Assembly: GCF_001888165.1 (NCBI RefSeq)
Contig: NZ_CP015455.1
Coordinates: 1,854,001-1,918,000 of the forward strand
Source: Syntrophotalea acetylenica
GTDB lineage: Bacteria; Desulfobacterota; Desulfuromonadia; Desulfuromonadales; Syntrophotaleaceae
Direction of reading: 5' to 3'
DNA length: 64,000 nucleotides
Below the pieces are notes generated by a model. The model ran no database searches, was not told the origin of the DNA, and worked only from the letters and a program-made list of their open reading frames with translations. Both the position numbers and the translations under genes were made by a program. Positions 28,489 to 38,989 of the stretch are shown piece after piece (within the stretch, counting starts at the first letter, position 1; every line of letters begins with the position of its first letter).

Positions 28489-28579
28489 GTTATTTTCCCT
28501 CCCGATTCATATTCATGCTCCATCCATGCAATAAATCCTTGTCCGGCGACACATTCCGCCGCTACGTTAACCGATTGGC

Positions 28580-29392
28580 CTAGCCCAATCCGACATCCAG
28601 GGTCATCATGGCCACAAACCCCAACATGGCGCACAAGGTAGCGAAGTCGCCAAAATCGCCCTGCTGCGTCTCGGGCACCACCTCCTCGATCACCACGAAA
28701 ATCATGGCACCGGCGGCAAAAGCAAGCGCATAAGGCAATATGGGGCGCGCATGCAGAACGGCAGCAGCGCCGATCACCCCGGCGACAACCTCAACGAAAC
28801 CGGAGAGCTGACCATACCAAAAACTTTTCCTTCGCGACAAACCATCCCTTCGCAGAGGCATGGACACGGCCACCCCTTCGGGGAAATTCTGCAGGCCTAT
28901 CCCCAGGGCCAGTGCGATGGCAGCCGCAAGACCGGTCGCCTCGAGCCCGGCACCGGCGGCGCCAAAAGCGACCCCGACCGCCAAACCTTCCGGTATGTTA
29001 TGTAACGTTACGGCCAATACAAACAAGGTACTGCGTGGCCAATGGGTTTTGATCCCCTCGGCCCGACTGCGCGGCAAGTCTCTGTGAAGATGGGGCAAGA
29101 GCAAATCGAGTCCGCGCAAAAACAATCCGCCAAGCAGAAAACCTATAGCGGGAGGCAGCCAGGATGGCAGCGCCTGGCCTTGAGACAATTCAATGGCCGG
29201 CGCCAGCAAGGACCAGTAACTGGCGGCAATCATGACCCCGCCCGCAAATCCGAGCATCCCGTCGAGGGTCTTGCGGCTGGGCTGGCGGGAAAGAAAAACC
29301 GCAGCAGCCCCCAGGGATGTGACGCCCCAGGTAAAACATGTCGCGAGCAAGGCTTGTACCACAGGGTGCATATTGCCAAACAGGTTCAGCAT
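28580..29392 (-). CDS. ZIP-family divalent metal transporter
   Basis: 270 residues with eight hydrophobic segments. Metal-binding helix motifs are clear: [17 protein letters not shown] in the fourth and [17 protein letters not shown] in the fifth membrane helix, both hallmarks of ZIP/ZupT proteins. These move Zn(II), Fe(II) or related ions inward. The cytoplasmic loop between helices three and four holds HLHRD, a short histidine-rich loop. GGGGAGGG precedes the ATG. Substrate choice cannot be settled from sequence. Confidence 0.92.
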   Translation of the reverse strand: MLNLFGNMHPVVQALLATCFTWGVTSLGAAAVFLSRQPSRKTLDGMLGFAGGVMIAASYWSLLAPAIELSQGQALPSWLPPAIGFLLGGLFLRGLDLLLPHLHRDLPRSRAEGIKTHWPRSTLFVLAVTLHNIPEGLAVGVAFGAAGAGLEATGLAAAIALALGIGLQNFPEGVAVSMPLRRDGLSRRKSFWYGQLSGFVEVVAGVIGAAAVLHARPILPYALAFAAGAMIFVVIEEVVPETQQGDFGDFATLCAMLGFVAMMTLDVGLG

Positions 29393-29449
29393 CCGTCCCT
29401 CCCCAATTGCGATTGTTGTGCGACTTGACTTTCACGAGTGCGGATTTTA

Positions 29450-29490
29450 TAGTTGCTTCCCATTCGGAAACTCCGAATGGAAGCCGTATT
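29450..29490. repeat. Hairpin related to the left end of the 42.85 kb element
   Basis: CCATTCGGA-AAC-TCCGAATGG is a perfect 9-bp hairpin. The left end of the element at 42846 has the same loop and shape with compensating changes in the stem, and flanking TAGTT and CGTA are shared too. It lies between the divergent ZIP and LpxH-like genes. Confidence 0.5.
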
Positions 29491-29541
29491 GCCCCCTGAC
29501 ATTCCCCCTCTGCCGATTCCTGCTTGGGAAGCCAAGATACG

Positions 29542-30252
29542 ATGAAAGACCTTTTCCTGGCCGACACGCATCTGGTCGATCCGCGCGATGAACGCTACAG
29601 CCGCCTGCTGACGTTTCTCGACGAAAACCGCGGGCAGTTGCGCAGTCTGGTGATGCTTGGCGACATCTTTGATTTCTGGATCGGCTATCGCCACTGCGTT
29701 TTTTCCGCTTACATCCCCTTGCTCGAAAGCCTGCGTCGCCTGTCCGAGGCGGGCACTGAACTTGTTTTCGTCGAAGGCAACCACGACTTTCATCTTGGCC
29801 CCTACTTTCGCGACACGCTCGGCTGCCGCATCCTGCCTGATGGAGGCTGCCTGGAGCGCGATGGACGCAAGATCTTCATCGCGCATGGTGACCTGATCAA
29901 TCCGCGGGACCAAGGGTATCGGCTGTTGCGTCGTTTCCTGCGCCACAACTGGACCCGCCATCTGATGATGATGATCCCCCCCGATTCGGCGTGGCGCATC
30001 GCCCGCTGGGCCAGCGCCAAAAGCGCCCGCAAAAACGGCGGCCGCGACCGCCACCGCCTGCCCCGCGAGGACTTGTTGGCTTTTGCGCGGAGCCGGTTTT
30101 CCGAAGGGTACGACACCGTCATTACCGGCCATTTCCATGTTCCCCTGATGCATCGGGAGAAGCGGCACACCCTGATCGCCCTGGGAGACTGGAGCACAAA
30201 GCCATCCTACGCCATTCTGGAAAACGGCGATTTCACTCTCTATTCCTGCTGA
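29542..30252 (+). CDS. LpxH-like metallophosphoesterase (UDP-2,3-diacylglucosamine hydrolase)
   Basis: 236 residues. All five metallophosphoesterase blocks are present: LADTHL, MLGDIFDFW, EGNHDFHLG, FIAHGDLIN and TGHFHVP. The spacing matches LpxH, which removes UMP from UDP-diacylglucosamine in lipid A synthesis at the inner membrane. In LpxH the first block usually reads SDLHL; here the second residue is T rather than L. ATG at 29542 is used; the in-frame TTG at 29524 is less likely. The 3' end overlaps the end of the convergent YihY gene by 13 bases. A run of seven C inside the gene is intact. Confidence 0.85.
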   Translation: MKDLFLADTHLVDPRDERYSRLLTFLDENRGQLRSLVMLGDIFDFWIGYRHCVFSAYIPLLESLRRLSEAGTELVFVEGNHDFHLGPYFRDTLGCRILPDGGCLERDGRKIFIAHGDLINPRDQGYRLLRRFLRHNWTRHLMMMIPPDSAWRIARWASAKSARKNGGRDRHRLPREDLLAFARSRFSEGYDTVITGHFHVPLMHREKRHTLIALGDWSTKPSYAILENGDFTLYSC

Positions 30253-31607
30253 ACATTCGTCGTCCTGGAAGCGGCAGCCTGTTTTTCCCGAACAAGATCG
30301 CGATAGTTCAGATTTCCCAGTGCCACATTTTCCGCCTTTCGAAGGGTTTCTTCCAGTTCGCGGATGATTTCCCGGCCCGGCATGCGAAAATTGCGCGGCT
30401 GGGTCGCCCCGTCTTCACGCAGCATTCGGAGCACACCCCGAATAACCATCGTTTCGGGTGCCCTCCCGGGATGGTAGACGAAATCGTCCTCGGGAGGATT
30501 TTCCACCCTGGCGAGCAGCCCGATCCTGACCAGGTCATTGAGCACAGCGCGCACCAACCGCGGCGGCAATTTGAGATCCTCGCAGAAGCGTGCATGGGAC
30601 CACGCAGAGCCGTCGTCCTGGAAAGATTCGCAACAGAGCAGCAAAATTGTAAGCGCGACGCGCTCCCGGCTGGCAAAACTTACCCTCTCCTCGCCGTATT
30701 TTTCCCGAAGGATGGTCACATTCTGCGTCGCGTAGGTCATCTCCAGCCCCAGCAGAACAATCATCCATGAAACATACAGCCACACAATCAAAATAGGCAG
30801 GGCCGCCATGGTTCCGTAGATGGCATTATAGCGCGAAACACCGATCTGAAAATTGACATAGGCCCATTGCGCCAACTGCCAGAGAGTCCCTCCGAAAACG
30901 CCGCCAACCAGTGCCGGCCCCAGACGAACCCGCGTATTGGGCATAAACAGGTACATGAAGGTAAAAGCCGCCCAGACCGCCAGGTAAGGAAGAATATTGA
31001 ATGCCAGCAGCAAAGCCTCTCCGACCACCGCTGTCTCCAGCAACCGCTGCACCAATGCCTGGCTACGCAGGCTGGTTGTCAGGGACAGGGCCGCGACAAT
31101 CAGCAGCGGACTTAGCAGTACGACGGAAAAATAGTCCGCAAAACGGCGAGCCAAAGAGCGGGTTTCCGCCACACCCCAGATGTGGTTGAAGCTTTTTTCG
31201 ATATTCGACAAAAGGGTCAGAACGGTTGCCATCAGAATCACTAGCCCGACAGTACCCAGACGCCGGAAATTTGTATTTTCAATATAAGAAAGGATTTCCG
31301 CGATCACTTCCTCGGAGCCATGCGTAAACAGTTTGAAGAGAAACGGCTCCAGCAGGTTCTGCCCGCCAAAGCCCTTGATCAGGGAAAACATCAGAGCCAG
31401 CAAAGGGACGATGGACAGCATCGTCGCGTAAGTCAGCGCCGACGCCCGCAACATGCAGCCATCCGAGAAGAAGCCACGCGCGACAATAGCGGCAACCTGC
31501 AGCTGACGCAGGAAAAACAGTCGCCAATGGGTCAGGCCGCGGGGGTCGAAATGCCACAGATCATGCAGCAGGAAGACACGCAGTTTTTCCCGTAACCGAT
31601 TTGCCAC
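30240..31607 (-). CDS. YihY/virulence factor BrkB family membrane protein
   Basis: About 455 residues. Six membrane segments form the YihY domain (CMLRASALTYATMLSIVPLLALMFSLIKGFG; FNHIWGVAETRSL; SRYNAIYGTMAALPILIVWLYVSWMIVLLGLE). A soluble C-terminal part of roughly 150 residues resembles a winged helix (FCEDLKLPPRLVRAVLNDLVRIGLLARVE). The family was once mis-called RNase BN and its transport role is unproven. The start is taken as GTG at 31607 because GGAG lies seven bases upstream; an ATG-type start further up is not supported. Confidence 0.85.
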   Translation of the reverse strand: MANRLREKLRVFLLHDLWHFDPRGLTHWRLFFLRQLQVAAIVARGFFSDGCMLRASALTYATMLSIVPLLALMFSLIKGFGGQNLLEPFLFKLFTHGSEEVIAEILSYIENTNFRRLGTVGLVILMATVLTLLSNIEKSFNHIWGVAETRSLARRFADYFSVVLLSPLLIVAALSLTTSLRSQALVQRLLETAVVGEALLLAFNILPYLAVWAAFTFMYLFMPNTRVRLGPALVGGVFGGTLWQLAQWAYVNFQIGVSRYNAIYGTMAALPILIVWLYVSWMIVLLGLEMTYATQNVTILREKYGEERVSFASRERVALTILLLCCESFQDDGSAWSHARFCEDLKLPPRLVRAVLNDLVRIGLLARVENPPEDDFVYHPGRAPETMVIRGVLRMLREDGATQPRNFRMPGREIIRELEETLRKAENVALGNLNYRDLVREKQAAASRTTNVQQE

Positions 31608-31697
31608 CTGAGTCTCCTTCCAAAATACCCTTCTCGACCGAACGCACCAATTCACAATATCTTAAACAATAAAAAAGCATGTAAAATAAGTATGATA

Positions 31698-32233
31698 TCA
31701 CGTTACATCTAGAATCATTCGAGCTATGGTCAGGCGTTGCCACCGATCCACCCGAACATCATCGGCCTGTTTGAGAAAAACGGCATTAACCGCCGCCAGA
31801 GCGGCATTGAGCCGGTCGATATCGATCATTCTGTCACCGGACAGAGTATCGAGATTTTGGCAATTTTGCGGGCAGAAATCGACCATCGCCTGCCCGTTGA
31901 TACGTGAGAGAACAGGTAACCCGTGGGTGCGACAAATGATGGGACGCGCATGGTAAATCAGGCAGGCATGATTCTCAAGCAGCGGGCATGGACCATCGGG
32001 TTCTGCATTCAGGGCACGCAGTCGCAGCGTCTCTTGCTGGGGGCGGGTAACGCCGCGACAGCCCCGGCCATCGCTTCGGCCTCCACCGGGAACAGGCTCA
32101 GATGCCGGCAGCAAAGGTCGCAGCCTTTATGGCAGACCAGGTGCCCTTTTAGTCGCGCGGTTATAGCAGCGCACAATTGATCCACACGAGTCAGCAGATC
32201 ATGATAATTTTGCAGATTTTTGGTTTCTGGCAT
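31698..32233 (-). CDS. YkgJ-family cysteine-cluster protein, apparently frameshifted
   Basis: Two overlapping frames join into one protein of about 178 residues. The first part has CHKGCDLCCRHLSLFPVEAEA, then loses frame at AALPAPSK. The second supplies QQETLRLRAL, CPLLENHACLIYHARPIICRTHGLP and CPQNC. Together this gives the Cx3Cx2C and CPLLx4Cx12C pattern of zinc- or iron-chelating YkgJ (Fe/Zn cluster) proteins. The break lies in a run of five G on the plus strand (32039-32043); one extra base restores the frame. An intact relative is encoded at 44255-44926. The function of this family is not established. Confidence 0.82.
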
Positions 32234-32278
32234 CCGTCGAATCGCTCCGCTGTTGCGAAGCGCCCCATATCATGCTGT

Positions 32279-33697
32279 TCACGGCGGAGATATCGTCTTG
32301 AGCGGCATCCCGAGCTGGTCCGACAAAAGGTCGGGCCGATCGGGGTTTCCTACCAGAAACAAGGTCTGCTGCCCAGGCAACAGCCGACGTTGCGCCACCT
32401 CCAGCACGGCATCGGCATCAACCGCGGCGATCCGGTCGCGGTAGCGGACCAGATAATCTTCGGGATATCCGTAAAACGCCAAGCGCATGCTCTGGCTGAC
32501 CACCTCGTGGGAATCCGCAAAGCCGAACACAAAAGAGTTGATCAGGCTCTCCTTGGCCAGAGCCAGTTCATCTGCGCTCACCCGTTCTTTGCGCAGGCTT
32601 TCCATTTCGCGACGCATCAGGCGGACCACTTCGGCGACCGAGGCATTCCTGGTTTCGGCGCCGGCCACAAACAATCCGGGCAGGCGACGCCCGACCTGGA
32701 ATTGGGAATAAACCGAGTAGGCAAGCCCGCGCCGGGTACGGATTTCCTGCATGAGGCGCGAGTTGAAGTTGCCGCTTCCCAGAATAAAGTCGGCAACCCG
32801 CAGGGCGTAAAGATCCGGATCGCCCTTGTCGATCCCCCGTTGCCCAAGCACTACGGTAGTCTGGGGAAGATCCTTGGGAACCAGCATCACGCATGGCGAA
32901 GGCGCGGCAGGAAGTGGCTCGACCGCAAAAAGCGGTGGTTTTGCGTGGTTACGCCAATCCTCAAGAAGAGGGCTCAGCAGAGCTGACAGCGAGGTTCGGT
33001 CAATATCCCCGGAAACAGCCATCCACATATTGCCTGGCATAAAGACGTTTTGATGGTAGGCCAGGAGATCCTCGCGTCGAATCGCCGAGACGGACTTAGA
33101 AGAGGGCAGCTCGCCCAACACGTGCCCCTGATAAAGGGTGGAAATCAGCGCCTTGCGCGCCACCAACGCGGGTTGATCGTGCTCGCGCCGCAAATTTTCC
33201 AGAAAACGCTCACGCGCCAGCGCGACCCCATCGGCGTCAAAGCGCGGATGACGCAGCACGTCCGCAATAATGCCCATACCTTCCGCCAGATCGGAACTCT
33301 GGACGGAAAAACGCAGCAGCGTCGCGTAGGTATCGGCCGTTATCGACAGATCGGCAGCGATGCCCTCCAGCGCTTGATCGACATCCAAGGCACGGCGGTC
33401 ACCGGCACCGCCTCCGCGCAATGCACTGGCGTGAAGCGACGCCAGACCGCTTTTACCCTGCGGGTCGCAAATACTGCCGCCCTCGAACATAATGGTGATG
33501 GTCACCAGCGGCAATTCCTGGTCCTCCTGCAAAAAAAACCGGACGCCGCTATCCAGACGAAATCTGTCGATTTTCGGCAGATCGAAGCCGAGTTCTGCAA
33601 ATTCCAGGGTATTCGGATGCGGCGGGGCGTGCCCGGCGACACACCCGCACAGCAGAACAAGCCCTGCCACGAACAACATGCGAAACCCTGTCATCAT
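32279..33697 (-). CDS. M16-family peptidase-like subunit, inactive type
   Basis: 472 residues. An N-terminal lipoprotein-type signal (LFVAGLVLLCGC) is followed by two M16 domains. Where the zinc motif HxxEH belongs, this protein has LASLHASALRGG, so the metal site is not conserved. The second half keeps the R/Y substrate region (IRTRRGLAYSVYSQF). This fits the non-catalytic partner of two-subunit periplasmic M16 proteases. Its ATG overlaps the stop of the catalytic gene by four bases, so both are made together. Confidence 0.88.
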   Translation of the reverse strand: MMTGFRMLFVAGLVLLCGCVAGHAPPHPNTLEFAELGFDLPKIDRFRLDSGVRFFLQEDQELPLVTITIMFEGGSICDPQGKSGLASLHASALRGGGAGDRRALDVDQALEGIAADLSITADTYATLLRFSVQSSDLAEGMGIIADVLRHPRFDADGVALARERFLENLRREHDQPALVARKALISTLYQGHVLGELPSSKSVSAIRREDLLAYHQNVFMPGNMWMAVSGDIDRTSLSALLSPLLEDWRNHAKPPLFAVEPLPAAPSPCVMLVPKDLPQTTVVLGQRGIDKGDPDLYALRVADFILGSGNFNSRLMQEIRTRRGLAYSVYSQFQVGRRLPGLFVAGAETRNASVAEVVRLMRREMESLRKERVSADELALAKESLINSFVFGFADSHEVVSQSMRLAFYGYPEDYLVRYRDRIAAVDADAVLEVAQRRLLPGQQTLFLVGNPDRPDLLSDQLGMPLKTISPP

Positions 33698-35190
33698 GGC
33701 GTTTGCCCTTTTGGCTTGAGGACTGCCACCGTGCGGTTTTCGGCGGTCAGATATCTTCTGACGACATCAGAGACATCGGCGGGGGTAATGGCCGCAATCC
33801 TGCGGTCGTATTCGGTCAGATAACGCCAGTCGCCGACAATGGTCTGAAAGTGCGTCAGAGTGCGCGCCAGACCGTCGTTGTCCTGCAATGAACGCAACTG
33901 ATCCACCTGCAGGCGCCGGCGAATCCGATCGAGGTCCGTCTCGCTGACCGGCTCACGGCCAAAGCGTTCAAGCTCCTGATAGACGGCCTTTTCCAGCTCT
34001 TCGACCGTATGCGGATAGCGCGGCACAACAGAAATGACAAACAGATTCGGATAACGTGCCCCGGGGGCCCCGTAGGTGGCGACATCGGCAGCCAGCTGCT
34101 TTTCAACCACCAGACGTTGGTAAAGCTGTGAGGTCCTGCCATACCCCAGAAGCAGATCGATGACATCGAAAACGTAATCATCCGCCGCCGGCAAGGTCGG
34201 CTTATGGTACGCGATTGCCAGCATCGGCTGTGCATCGAATACCACCTCGACGCGCCTTTCGCCACGCTGCACAGGCTCGATAGTCGCTACCGGCGGCACC
34301 ACAGTGCCGGCGGGCAAATGCCCGAAATACCTGCCAACCGTATCCACGCAAGCGTCGAAATCGACATCACCCACCAAAGCAATGACCGTATTGGCGGGAG
34401 CGTAATATTTATCCATGAAACCGCGAACATCCGCTGGACTGAGATTTTCGATGTCGGAGGACCAGCCGATAATGGGATGCCGGTAGGGATGGGCAATAAA
34501 AGCGGTCGCCAGCAGATGCTCGTAGAGCAAACCGCGGGGATTGCCGTCATAGGACCGGCGCCGCTCTTCCAGAATCACCTGGCGCTCCGTATAGAACTCC
34601 CGCAGCACCGTATTGGCCATGCGGTCGGATTCAACCGCCGCCCAAAGCTCGAGTTTGTTGGACGGCAGGGAAACGACATAACTTGTCAAATCCTTGCTGG
34701 TAAAGGCATTGTAACCGACACCGCCGTTGCGGGCATAGATATTCGAGGCCTCATCCGAAACCACAAAGGCCTGGTGTTTGTGCTGAAGCTCCGCCAGGCG
34801 GGTTTCCAGTGCGGCTATCTGCTGTTGGTCGGCCCGTGGGTCGCGTCGCAGGCGATCGAGGGTCTCGCCTGTTTCTTCAATGGCTTCCAGCAGGGGCTTT
34901 TCGGCGGCATAATTGCGCGTTCCGAGAGTTTTGGTGCCCTTGAAACGCAAATGTTCGAGAAAATGGGCCACGCCGCGGTTGCCGTTGGTTTCGTCAACCG
35001 ACCCGACCCCCACAGTCAGATGCGCCGTAAAGATCGGCGCGTTGCTCCGCTCGACCACCAGCAAACGCAAACCGTTGGCAAATACATGTTCCCGCACCTT
35101 TTCAGCCAGGGGCTGAGCCTGGCCGACGGATACCCACAGAAAACACAAAAAAAAGGCGGCCACCCGCCGCCATCCGCTCAGGATCGACAC
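33694..35190 (-). CDS. M16-family zinc peptidase, catalytic subunit
   Basis: About 498 residues with a Sec signal peptide (VAAFFLCFLWVSVGQA). The inverted zinc motif HFLEH is present (GVAHFLEHLRFKGT), with the downstream glutamate region ELWAAVESDRM. A long helical insertion (about residues 100-145) separates the first helix from the strand NGGVGYNAFTSKDLTSY. The C-terminal domain has GYGRTSQLYQRLVVEKQLA. It probably works as a periplasmic heterodimer with the following gene. The likely start is GTG at 35190, eight bases past GGGAG, two codons inside the maximal frame. Confidence 0.9.
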   Translation of the reverse strand: MSILSGWRRVAAFFLCFLWVSVGQAQPLAEKVREHVFANGLRLLVVERSNAPIFTAHLTVGVGSVDETNGNRGVAHFLEHLRFKGTKTLGTRNYAAEKPLLEAIEETGETLDRLRRDPRADQQQIAALETRLAELQHKHQAFVVSDEASNIYARNGGVGYNAFTSKDLTSYVVSLPSNKLELWAAVESDRMANTVLREFYTERQVILEERRRSYDGNPRGLLYEHLLATAFIAHPYRHPIIGWSSDIENLSPADVRGFMDKYYAPANTVIALVGDVDFDACVDTVGRYFGHLPAGTVVPPVATIEPVQRGERRVEVVFDAQPMLAIAYHKPTLPAADDYVFDVIDLLLGYGRTSQLYQRLVVEKQLAADVATYGAPGARYPNLFVISVVPRYPHTVEELEKAVYQELERFGREPVSETDLDRIRRRLQVDQLRSLQDNDGLARTLTHFQTIVGDWRYLTEYDRRIAAITPADVSDVVRRYLTAENRTVAVLKPKGQTP

Positions 35191-35300
35191 AACCAACTCT
35201 CCCGGACTCTGGTGATCTGATTTAGTAAGGCCTCCCCGTGACTATACCGAAGCCCCGAAGCTAAAGCAAGATTCAACACTTCGAGACCATGCCGTACAGA

Positions 35301-37691
35301 TCATGAACCGGGCCGCGGGTCAAGCAGGACGGAAGGATGCTCCACAAACAGATGTGGTTTGTGTTCCGTCTCGGCGATCAGAATATGAGCCATGACATCC
35401 GTCATGCTGCCGACCGGAATGATAGTCATTTCACAAAGAATCTGATCGTCAAGTTCCTTGAGATTTTCCCGGTTGCGTTCCGGGAGCAGGACGGTAGTTA
35501 CCCCGGCCCGTCTGGCCGCCAGCACCTTTTCCTTCACGCCACCAACTGGCAGGATCCGGCCAGTCAGGGTCAATTCTCCCGTCATGGCGACATTGCGCCG
35601 GGCCGGGCGACCGGTCAGCAGGGAAATGAGTGACGCCGCGATGGTGACCCCGGCCGACGGGCCATCCTTGGGAATGGCCCCGGACGGCACATGGATATGG
35701 ATATCGCTGTGCTCGAAGACTTTGGCATCGATGCCGAAGGCGGCATGATTGGCCCGTACGTAAGAGAGTGCCGTTTTTGCCGACTCCTGCATGACGCCGC
35801 CGAGACTGCCGGTCAGGATCAGCTCCTTACGGCCGGCCATGGCTGCGGCCTCGATAAATATGATGTCCCCTCCCGACTCGGTCCAGGCCAGGCCGGTCAC
35901 GACACCGATGCGGTCCTCCTCTGCCGCCACATCCGAAAAATACCGGCGCGGCCCCAGCATTTCCTCTACCTGCCCGGCGCTGATGACAACCGCGGCAGCA
36001 GCGCCCCGGGCGACATCCTTGGCGACCTTGCGGCACACGGAGGCAATCTTGCGGTCGATGCCGCGCACTCCGGCCTCGCGGGTATAATCCTTTATGATTT
36101 TAAGCACCGCATCTTCCTCGAACTCCAGGGGATGCGCCTGCAGGCCGTTTTCGGCCTTCTGCTTGGGGATCAGGTATTTGAATGCGATCTGCAGTTTTTC
36201 CTCGTCACTGTACCCGGGCAGGCGCAACACCTCCATGCGATCCCGCAAAGGCGGGGGAACCGTGTCGATCACGTTGGCCGTGGTAATGAACATCACATGC
36301 GACAAATCGAAAGGTACGTCAAGGTAGTGATCGGTAAAAGTGTCGTTCTGTTCCGGGTCGAGGACTTCCAGCAGAGCCGCGGCGGGATCGCCACGAAAAT
36401 CCTGGCCGATCTTATCCACTTCATCAAGCATGAATACCGGATTATTGGCACCGGCACGGCAGATTTCCTGAATAATGCGCCCGGGCAGGGCACCGATATA
36501 GGTGCGGCGATGTCCACGGATTTCCGCTTCATCCTTCATCCCCCCAAGGGAGATGCGGATGAATTTCCGTCCCAGCGAGCGGGCAATGGAACGTCCCAGA
36601 GAGGTCTTCCCTACGCCGGGTGGCCCTACCAGGCAGAGGATCGGGCCCTTTAGAGAAGCCTTGAGGGTGTGGACGGCCAGAAACTCCAGAATCCGTTCCT
36701 TGATTTCCACCAGATCGTAGTGGTCCTCATCGAGGACTCTCTGGGCACGATCGATGTCGAGGACATCCGCGGTACCTCGCTGCCAGGGCATGTTGCAGAG
36801 ATACTCGACATAAGTGCGCGCCACCGTGTATTCGGGCGAGGAAGGATTGATGCGTTCAAGACGGGCCAGTTCCTTTTCGGCCACCGAGCGCACCACCTTG
36901 GGCATTTCACCATTTTCCACAATCTTTCGGAACTGACGGATTTCGGCCTGTTGCGGATCATCTTCTCCAAGCTGGTTCTGGATCTGCTTGAGCTGTTCGC
37001 GCAGCAGGTTTTCTTTCTGACTGCGAGCCGCCTTCCTGGAGACTTCGCCTTCCCCCTGCCCACGGGACTGCATTTTCTGAATCTCGGAAGTCAGAAAAAG
37101 ATAAACCTCCTTCAATCGCTCCAGGGGATCGAGGGTTTCCAGCAGGCGTTGCTGATCCTTGACTTCCATATTCAGGTAGACAGCCAGAATATCGGCAAGC
37201 TGGCCGGCTTCATCGAGACGGCCAACCATACTGTTCACATCGTCAGGCATGGCCTGCCCGAGGGACTGGGCCACCCGCAGCAGTGCGATGATGCTCTGCA
37301 TCAGAGCCTGAGCTATGGAATTGCGGTTTTCCCGATCGGGAATCAGGCTGACCGAAGCCATGACAAAGGGCGTCAGTTGACGGGTATTGATCAGGCGAAC
37401 CCGGTTGCGTCCCTCCAGCATAATCTTGCAGCCCCCTTCAGGAAACCGCAGAATCTGACTGATGCTGCACAGGGTGCCGACCCGGGCATACTGTTCGCGC
37501 CCGGTGATCGGATCCACGGCCAGCACCGTCAGAATCACCAGTAGATGGTTTTTGCGCAAAGCCTCTTCGACAATCCCCATGTGCTCCCTGCCGACAAACA
37601 GCGGAAACGTCATGTGGGGAAAAATCACCTGCTCATGCAACGGGTAAACAGGCAGTTCCGGAGGCAGGCTATCGAAAGGCGATCCGCTCAT
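35301..37691 (-). CDS. lon: ATP-dependent protease Lon
   Basis: 796 residues in the standard order: N-terminal substrate domain ([22 protein letters not shown]), coiled-coil linker, AAA+ module with GPPGVGKT (356-363) and MLDEVDKI, then a serine-lysine protease domain with catalytic S679 (PKDGPSAGV) and K722 ([14 protein letters not shown]). Lon degrades misfolded and regulatory proteins in the cytoplasm. It is a single gene with its own upstream promoter candidate. No heat-shock inverted repeat (CIRCE) is visible upstream. Confidence 0.96.
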   Translation of the reverse strand: MSGSPFDSLPPELPVYPLHEQVIFPHMTFPLFVGREHMGIVEEALRKNHLLVILTVLAVDPITGREQYARVGTLCSISQILRFPEGGCKIMLEGRNRVRLINTRQLTPFVMASVSLIPDRENRNSIAQALMQSIIALLRVAQSLGQAMPDDVNSMVGRLDEAGQLADILAVYLNMEVKDQQRLLETLDPLERLKEVYLFLTSEIQKMQSRGQGEGEVSRKAARSQKENLLREQLKQIQNQLGEDDPQQAEIRQFRKIVENGEMPKVVRSVAEKELARLERINPSSPEYTVARTYVEYLCNMPWQRGTADVLDIDRAQRVLDEDHYDLVEIKERILEFLAVHTLKASLKGPILCLVGPPGVGKTSLGRSIARSLGRKFIRISLGGMKDEAEIRGHRRTYIGALPGRIIQEICRAGANNPVFMLDEVDKIGQDFRGDPAAALLEVLDPEQNDTFTDHYLDVPFDLSHVMFITTANVIDTVPPPLRDRMEVLRLPGYSDEEKLQIAFKYLIPKQKAENGLQAHPLEFEEDAVLKIIKDYTREAGVRGIDRKIASVCRKVAKDVARGAAAAVVISAGQVEEMLGPRRYFSDVAAEEDRIGVVTGLAWTESGGDIIFIEAAAMAGRKELILTGSLGGVMQESAKTALSYVRANHAAFGIDAKVFEHSDIHIHVPSGAIPKDGPSAGVTIAASLISLLTGRPARRNVAMTGELTLTGRILPVGGVKEKVLAARRAGVTTVLLPERNRENLKELDDQILCEMTIIPVGSMTDVMAHILIAETEHKPHLFVEHPSVLLDPRPGS

Positions 37692-38020
37692 AGATATGTC
37701 TCCTTCGGCGCGAACCGGTTATCATCCACACACGGGCTTGCCACCGTAACGGCGCCGATCAGCGGACTTGTTTGTAATGTGGCCCCTTTGTGGATCTCGT
37801 TCCGCGGGTAGTTACAGACAGTCCAGGCAGACAGGTTGAATTGATTGCCTGCGCGAGACGTCATGGCCGGGCACGGATCATGGCGGCTATGCGCACGGTT
37901 TGATTCAGAGGCACTGACTATATGATAGCAACCGCTAATGGACTGTCAAGGCAGGGAATAGCTTATCATTCCGGGGAGTTGTGAATTTCGGGAAAACCGT
38001 GGGAAACACGGGAGCAGCAC
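37692..38020. other. Gene-free stretch between lon and the polyprenyl synthase gene
   Basis: No coding frame of note. It contains the sigma-70-like promoter listed at 37922-37949 and about 230 bases of presumed lon leader, with no clear terminator hairpin after the polyprenyl synthase gene. Confidence 0.5.
37922..37949 (-). promoter_or_regulatory. Sigma-70-like promoter upstream of lon
   Basis: On the minus strand TTGACA and TATCAT are separated by 16 bases. It points toward lon, whose start codon lies about 230 bases downstream. Confidence 0.55.
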
Positions 38021-38989
38021 TCAGCAACGGCGCCGGACAGCGGACCGGGCCAGCGCGACAAGCTCTTTTCGAGCCGTGCCGTCCGGGAAATATTCCAGCT
38101 GCGCACAGGCTTGCCGCACAGAGAGATCCGCCTGCCGCCGGGTGTAATCGATACTTCCATATCGGGAAAGAAGGCCCTGAACAAAACCGAGATCCGCCTC
38201 GATCGGATCTTTTCCGACAAATATCCGCTGGAGCATGCGCCGCTCGCTTTCATCGCAGTAGCGCAGCGCGTGAATCAATGGCAGGGTCATTTTCCCCTCG
38301 GCAAGATCACGGCCGACAACCTTGCCGGATTCATCCGGATCGGCAATATAATCAAGGGCATCGTCCACCAGCTGAAAGGCCACGCCGAGATGCATGCCAA
38401 AAGCAGCCAGGTTTTTTTCCCGGTCGGAATCGAGCTGACCGAGGATCGCCGCGCATCGGCAAGTTGTGGAAAACAGCGCCGCTGTTTTGCTGCGCACTAC
38501 CCTCAGATAACGCCCCTCGTCCAGCATCAGATCGCCGCTGTTCATAAGCTGGATTACCTCGCCCTGAGCCATCAGCGAGGTCGTTTCCGCCAACACCCGC
38601 ATAATACGGCGGTCACAGAAATCAACCATCATCTCGAAACATCGTGCGAACAGATAATCACCAACCAGGACCGCTGCCTGGTTGCCCCAGGCGATATTGG
38701 CGGAAATCCGCCCGCGACGCAGGGTGGCGCTGTCAACCACGTCATCGTGCAGCAAGGTTGCGGTATGCAGAAATTCTATAACGGCGGCAAGCGGATACCT
38801 GGATTCCCCTTCATAACCACACAAACGCGCGCAGAGCAGCAAAAGAATCGGCCGTATGCGCTTGCCCCCGCTGGCCAGAATGTAATCGCTCATCTGCCGC
38901 ACCAACGGCACTTCGGAAGTCAGATGTTGCCGAAGGCTCTTTTCGACGCGGTCCAGATCCTCCTTGAGCCACTCCCGGTCAAACTGCAT
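38021..38989 (-). CDS. Polyprenyl diphosphate synthase (octaprenyl type)
   Basis: 322 residues of the trans-isoprenyl diphosphate synthase fold. The two aspartate motifs are LLHDDVVD (first) and FQLVDDALDY (second); GGKRIRP near the N terminus binds the substrate phosphates. The residues before the first aspartate motif are small (TATL), which permits long chain products, so it most likely makes the quinone side chain. The start at 38989 follows GGGG by six bases. It is followed by lon after about 330 bases with a separate promoter. Confidence 0.9.
   Translation of the reverse strand: MQFDREWLKEDLDRVEKSLRQHLTSEVPLVRQMSDYILASGGKRIRPILLLLCARLCGYEGESRYPLAAVIEFLHTATLLHDDVVDSATLRRGRISANIAWGNQAAVLVGDYLFARCFEMMVDFCDRRIMRVLAETTSLMAQGEVIQLMNSGDLMLDEGRYLRVVRSKTAALFSTTCRCAAILGQLDSDREKNLAAFGMHLGVAFQLVDDALDYIADPDESGKVVGRDLAEGKMTLPLIHALRYCDESERRMLQRIFVGKDPIEADLGFVQGLLSRYGSIDYTRRQADLSVRQACAQLEYFPDGTARKELVALARSAVRRRC

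Noticed and set aside
37922-38020. CIRCE-type heat-shock operator ahead of lon
   Set aside because: No TTAGCACTC-N9-GAGTGCTAA or close variant is present.
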